The notes under the pieces were generated by a model. That model was not told where the DNA came from. It searched no databases and was given only the letters and a program-made list of their open reading frames with translations. From positions 62,001-126,000 of the forward strand of contig NZ_FWXU01000016.1 in NCBI RefSeq assembly GCF_900176345.1: 64,000 nt of DNA. The letters are read 5' to 3'. Positions 61,242 through 64,000 of this stretch are shown one piece after another (within the stretch, counting starts at the first letter, position 1; each line of letters opens with the position of its first letter). The DNA comes from Rhizobium sp. RU36D (GTDB lineage: Bacteria; Pseudomonadota; Alphaproteobacteria; Rhizobiales; Rhizobiaceae). The translations under genes and the position numbers were made by a program.

Positions 61242-61727
61242 TTAGTTTTCGGTGGCCTGACTGCTAGCCGTCAACTCCGTGTCTTCGCAGAAGGCCGCGG
61301 TGCGCAGCCGCTCGAAGAATTCGTAGGTGACGCCGATGATCTCGCCCGACGTGCCTTCCTTCTCGCGGAACTTGCCGATGGTTCGCACGAATTTGTATTC
61401 GCCGCATGGCTTGATGACCCGGTAGATGTTGTGATGCATCTGTTTCTGGGTGCTGGTCTGCTCGAAGCTTTCCATCAGCATCGGCAGATCTTCCGGATGC
61501 AGGTGATCGCGAAATTCCACGAGATTGATCGGCCCTTCACGGTACTCCATGTCGAAGATGCCGTAGATGTCGCGCGTTCCGTAAAACAGACCTGTGTCCA
61601 GGTCGATACGCCACAGACCAAAGGGGCGGAAGGCGGAAACCAGTTGCACGATCTCGCGGTCGGAGATGCCGACGTCTCCTCCGTCGCCACGCGATGGCCG
61701 TTGAGTGTCGTCGAATCTGATGGGCAC
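61242..61727 (-). CDS. PAS-domain protein
   Basis: 161-residue protein with a PAS-3-like sensor domain (about residues 25-145): FGLWRIDLDTGLFYGTRDIY, DHLHPEDLPMLMESFEQ and CGEYKFVRTIGKFREKEG. No output domain is attached, so it may sense redox, light or a ligand and act through a partner. I used the GTG at 61727 because GGAGAGG stands five bases before it; an in-frame ATG at 61742 would lack such a site. It follows the LuxR-type gene by 59 bases on the same strand. Confidence 0.8.
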   Translation of the reverse strand: MPIRFDDTQRPSRGDGGDVGISDREIVQLVSAFRPFGLWRIDLDTGLFYGTRDIYGIFDMEYREGPINLVEFRDHLHPEDLPMLMESFEQTSTQKQMHHNIYRVIKPCGEYKFVRTIGKFREKEGTSGEIIGVTYEFFERLRTAAFCEDTELTASSQATEN

Positions 61728-61785
61728 GCAAGCCTCTCCCATGGCTATGGCATGAAGTCGGGCTTTGCTAGTTTTACGTGAGCTA

Positions 61786-62508
61786 TCAGTTGATTAGCTT
61801 AAGCCTTATCGCTTTAGCTACCAATTGCGTTCTGTTAACGCAATCCAATTTCTTAATGGCATTATTCATGTACGCGTTGACCGTGTGGTCCGACAGCGAC
61901 AGGATCCGGCCGATCTCCACGGAGGTCTTGCCTTGGGATGTCCAGCGGAGAACCTCAAGTTCCCGGGCCGACAATGCATTGCCGGCGGTCTGGCCCGCGC
62001 GGCGCATGCGATCGAACACGTCGAAGGCGTGGATCGAAATCATGCCGAGTTCGTTCAGTTCCACCTGGCTCAGCATGTCGCGCTTGCCGTCGAAGCGTAC
62101 AAAGAAACGGGTCGAATCCACCGAGTTCACCGGGAATATCGTGCCCATGTAGAGGCCGAATCGCATCAGTAGTTCATGCATTTCTTCCGGACAGGAGAAA
62201 TCCACCGAAGGGCCGCTTTCGTGCAGAGACCAGCTTTGCGGCAGGATCGAATCCACCATGCGCGGCAGGATCGGGCAGTCGCGCAGGAAATGCCTGCGGT
62301 CGAATTCCTTCACGAATTGGGCCGGGATCGTGCTTTCCTGGACCAGAGGTGCCAGAAAAATGTCATTGGCCCCCGGTGCTGCTATGATTGACACGTGGTC
62401 GAACCGAAACTCCTGCGCGACCCGAATCATGGTCTGCATGAAGCGGGGGCGTGTTTCCGCAAGCGTGATTTCGCTGCTCAGGAGCGACTGGCGTTCTGCA
62501 ATGACCAT
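61786..62508 (-). CDS. LuxR-family regulator with autoinducer-binding-like domain
   Basis: 240-residue regulator. The N-terminal part (about 15-160) has the autoinducer-binding fold pattern (FDHVSIIAAPGANDIFLAPL, with LYMGTIFPVNSVD), and the C-terminal helix-turn-helix is NALSARELEVLRWTSQGKTS followed by IGRILSLSDHTVNAYMNN. No luxI-type synthase is in the window, so it would be a solo regulator. The ATG at 62508 is preferred; an in-frame TTG at 62526 would place a palindrome inside the leader. Co-oriented with the PAS gene. Confidence 0.86.
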   Translation of the reverse strand: MVIAERQSLLSSEITLAETRPRFMQTMIRVAQEFRFDHVSIIAAPGANDIFLAPLVQESTIPAQFVKEFDRRHFLRDCPILPRMVDSILPQSWSLHESGPSVDFSCPEEMHELLMRFGLYMGTIFPVNSVDSTRFFVRFDGKRDMLSQVELNELGMISIHAFDVFDRMRRAGQTAGNALSARELEVLRWTSQGKTSVEIGRILSLSDHTVNAYMNNAIKKLDCVNRTQLVAKAIRLKLIN

Positions 62509-62532
62509 AGTTCTGGAAGTGACCAATGACGG

Positions 62533-62550
62533 TATGTTAACGTTAACAGA
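62533..62550. promoter_or_regulatory. 18-bp near-palindrome upstream of the LuxR gene
   Basis: The sequence TATGTTAACGTTAACAGA (62533-62550) is palindromic except for one base pair, with the perfect core GTTAACGTTAAC at 62536-62547. It lies 25 bases upstream of the LuxR ATG, where autoregulatory sites usually lie. Confidence 0.5.
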
Positions 62551-63169
62551 TAAACAATGTTGACCAAAAGGGAAGCCATTTTCTGCCCTGCCTCATGTAA
62601 TCCTGTGTACATGACAACAGGGGGCAACTTTGGCCACATTCTGGCCGCCGTTTCAAGCGGACTTTACCGGCAAGCCCTGCTTAAAGCCCGGATTGCCAAC
62701 ATTTCTTGCTGCTCAATGTGATCAAAGTCATAATCACATGGGAGAAATGCAAGCAACAAGAGAGGGCACGGCCATTGCACTCGCGGGCCAAGACTTGCGA
62801 TGCTCGGTATACGTGCAAGATTCGACCTTGCCATTGTGAACAAGGTGTTTTCTTCAAAGCCTTCTGCTTGCGAGCTTCACATCACTGTTGATAGTCTCCT
62901 GATGTCTGCGACCGGATCGACAGATTTTGCGTGCTCGTGCCTCATCCCCGTTGTCGTTGCGGCATGGCACCGAAGCCACCGGCTTTGGCGGCTGTGTTCC
63001 GTATGGCGCTTCTACGGAGACAGACCGAGGCTGAAGGCGGGCGGCGGCGGAGATCGCGCTCGCTGAGGCCAATTTCGTTTCTTGGGTTTTGCTGAGTTCG
63101 CCACTTAAAGGAAACATCGCCGGGCGAGCCAAACCGCCGCCCGGTTCGGTTCGCAGGGGGGAAGCGCCG
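62551..63169. other. Gene-free leader region before fhs (about 620 bases)
   Basis: No supported gene. The last 25 bases before 63145 form a perfect hairpin: CCGGGCG (63120-63126) with CGCCCGG (63138-63144). An imperfect structured stretch lies at about 62960-63065 (GCACCGAAGCCACCGGCTTT and following). A long 5' leader of fhs is possible; I recognise no known riboswitch family. Confidence 0.45.
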
Positions 63170-64000
63170 ATGCATATGAAGGTGGTCAAATCCGATATCG
63201 AAATTGCCCGCGCCGCGCGCAAGAAGCCGATCGTTGAGATCGGCGCCAAGCTCGGCATCGATAGTGCCGATCTCGTGCCCTATGGCCATGACAAGGCCAA
63301 GATCGGCGCGGACTTCATTGCCCGGCAGCGCGGCCGACCCGATGGCAAGCTGATCCTGGTCACGGCCATTAACCCAACGCCGGCGGGCGAGGGCAAGACC
63401 ACGACGACGGTCGGCCTTGGGGACGGGCTGAACCGGATCGGCAAACGCGCCATCGTCTGCATCCGCGAGGCGTCTCTTGGGCCATGCTTCGGCGTCAAAG
63501 GCGGGGCGGCTGGCGGCGGCCACGCGCAGGTGGTGCCGATGGAGGACATCAACCTGCATTTCACTGGCGATTTCCACGCCATCACCTCGGCACATAACCT
63601 GCTGGCAGCGCTGATCGACAACCACATCTACTGGGGCAACGAGCAGAACATCGATGTGAGGCGCGTCACCTGGCGACGGGTTATGGACATGAACGACCGG
63701 GCGCTGCGCGAGATCGTCTCGTCTCTCGGCGGTGTCGCCAATGGCTATCCGCGGGAGACAGGCTTCGACATCACGGTCGCATCCGAGGTCATGGCGATCC
63801 TGTGCCTGGCGCGCGACCTTGCGGATCTTGAATCCCGGTTGGGGTCGATCATCATCGGCTACCGGCGGGACAAGACCCCGGTCTTCGCCCGCGATCTCAA
63901 GGCCGACGGCGCCATGGCGGTGTTGCTGAAGGATGCCTTGCAGCCCAATCTGGTACAGACGCTGGAGAACAATCCGGCCTTCGTTCATGGCGGTCCCTTC
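63170..64000 (+). CDS. fhs: Formate-tetrahydrofolate ligase, 5' part (partial)
   Basis: First 277 codons of formyltetrahydrofolate synthetase, running off the window end. It ligates formate to tetrahydrofolate with ATP in one-carbon metabolism. Signatures: the P-loop [40 protein letters not shown], the histidine-rich [17 protein letters not shown] and the end [17 protein letters not shown]. Full length would be about 555-560. The ATG at 63170 has GGGGGGAAG upstream; an ATG at 63176 is an alternative. The frame has no stop up to base 64000. Confidence 0.96.
   Translation, partial: MHMKVVKSDIEIARAARKKPIVEIGAKLGIDSADLVPYGHDKAKIGADFIARQRGRPDGKLILVTAINPTPAGEGKTTTTVGLGDGLNRIGKRAIVCIREASLGPCFGVKGGAAGGGHAQVVPMEDINLHFTGDFHAITSAHNLLAALIDNHIYWGNEQNIDVRRVTWRRVMDMNDRALREIVSSLGGVANGYPRETGFDITVASEVMAILCLARDLADLESRLGSIIIGYRRDKTPVFARDLKADGAMAVLLKDALQPNLVQTLENNPAFVHGGPF

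Noticed and set aside
62800-63066. Open frame of 88 codons on the + strand before fhs
   Set aside because: Translated sequence has no family pattern, many rare residues, and no ribosome site; more likely untranslated leader.
62942-63988. Open frame of 348 codons on the - strand near the window end
   Set aside because: It overlaps fhs on the + strand, which has complete signatures but no stop inside the window; the - strand frame is a shadow.
1-64000. tRNA or rRNA genes
   Set aside because: I looked through the larger gaps for cloverleaf-like or rRNA sequence and saw none I could support.

Overview
The window looks like a chromosomal segment of a member of the Rhizobiaceae (Rhizobium/Agrobacterium group, Alphaproteobacteria). 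The evidence is a eukaryote-like glutamine synthetase II, a BacA/SbmA peptide transporter very close to symbiotic BacA, a choline ABC transporter with the choXWV layout, a NolR-like ArsR regulator, a PuuD-type membrane urate oxidase, high GC content, and several copies of a palindromic GC-rich intergenic mosaic element of the kind found in rhizobia. Both ends are cut inside genes: glnII at base 1 and fhs (formate-tetrahydrofolate ligase) at base 64000.

Layout. Bases 1-3.8 kb (+): end of glnII, a HEPN/MNT toxin-antitoxin pair, allA, uraH, a metallophosphoesterase and a small protein. 3.8-9.3 kb (-): lldD, an RNA-ligase-like protein, a small K+ channel, a DUF3052-type protein, guaD and puuD. 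9.5-17.5 kb: a small exported protein, a LysR regulator, then xdhA-xdhB-(DUF559 nuclease)-xdhC broken up by mosaic repeats, and a 3-hydroxybutyrate dehydrogenase. With guaD, puuD, uraH and allA this is a purine-salvage route (guanine to xanthine to urate to ureidoglycolate) in which several steps are not present in the window. 17.6-36.4 kb is a housekeeping/metabolic mixture: glpK, an antitoxin beside a broken vapC, an LLM oxidoreductase, map, an MFS exporter, bacA, a polysaccharide deacetylase, nnrU, a YfgM-like protein with der, a glycosyltransferase, an Ldh-type dehydrogenase, a GH13 alpha-glucosidase, an AAC(6')-like GNAT, an AraC regulator and a channel with a zinc ribbon. 36.4-44.3 kb: YoeB/YefM, adenine deaminase, a PNPOx-fold protein, a PLP enzyme divergent from an Lrp regulator, AhpD-like and cyclase proteins, and a LivK-type binding protein. 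44.6-46.4 kb: repeats and a complete IS481-family element. 46.4-52.5 kb: an omega-transaminase, the NolR-like regulator, a HugZ-type protein and choVWX.

The most interesting region is 53.4-61.1 kb (+). It holds five large, mostly uncharacterised genes: a coiled-coil protein (362 aa), a soluble protein of unknown family (about 382 aa), an AAA+ ATPase (637 aa), a DUF6638-like protein (432 aa) and a membrane-anchored DUF2333-like protein (369 aa). The last two overlap by 8 bases and the second and third are 3 bases apart. A RelE/XRE toxin-antitoxin pair sits inside the group and a composite mosaic repeat sits between the first and second genes. I read this as one conserved but undescribed ATP-driven, membrane-linked machine; that function is inference.

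The window ends with a LuxR-type regulator followed by a PAS protein (both -) and, after a gene-free stretch of about 660 bases, the start of fhs. One place, about 44759-44822, carries long G/C homopolymer runs inside a repeat copy and is probably a sequencing or assembly error. Gene functions were assigned by reading the translated sequences and recalling family signatures; no database search was possible.
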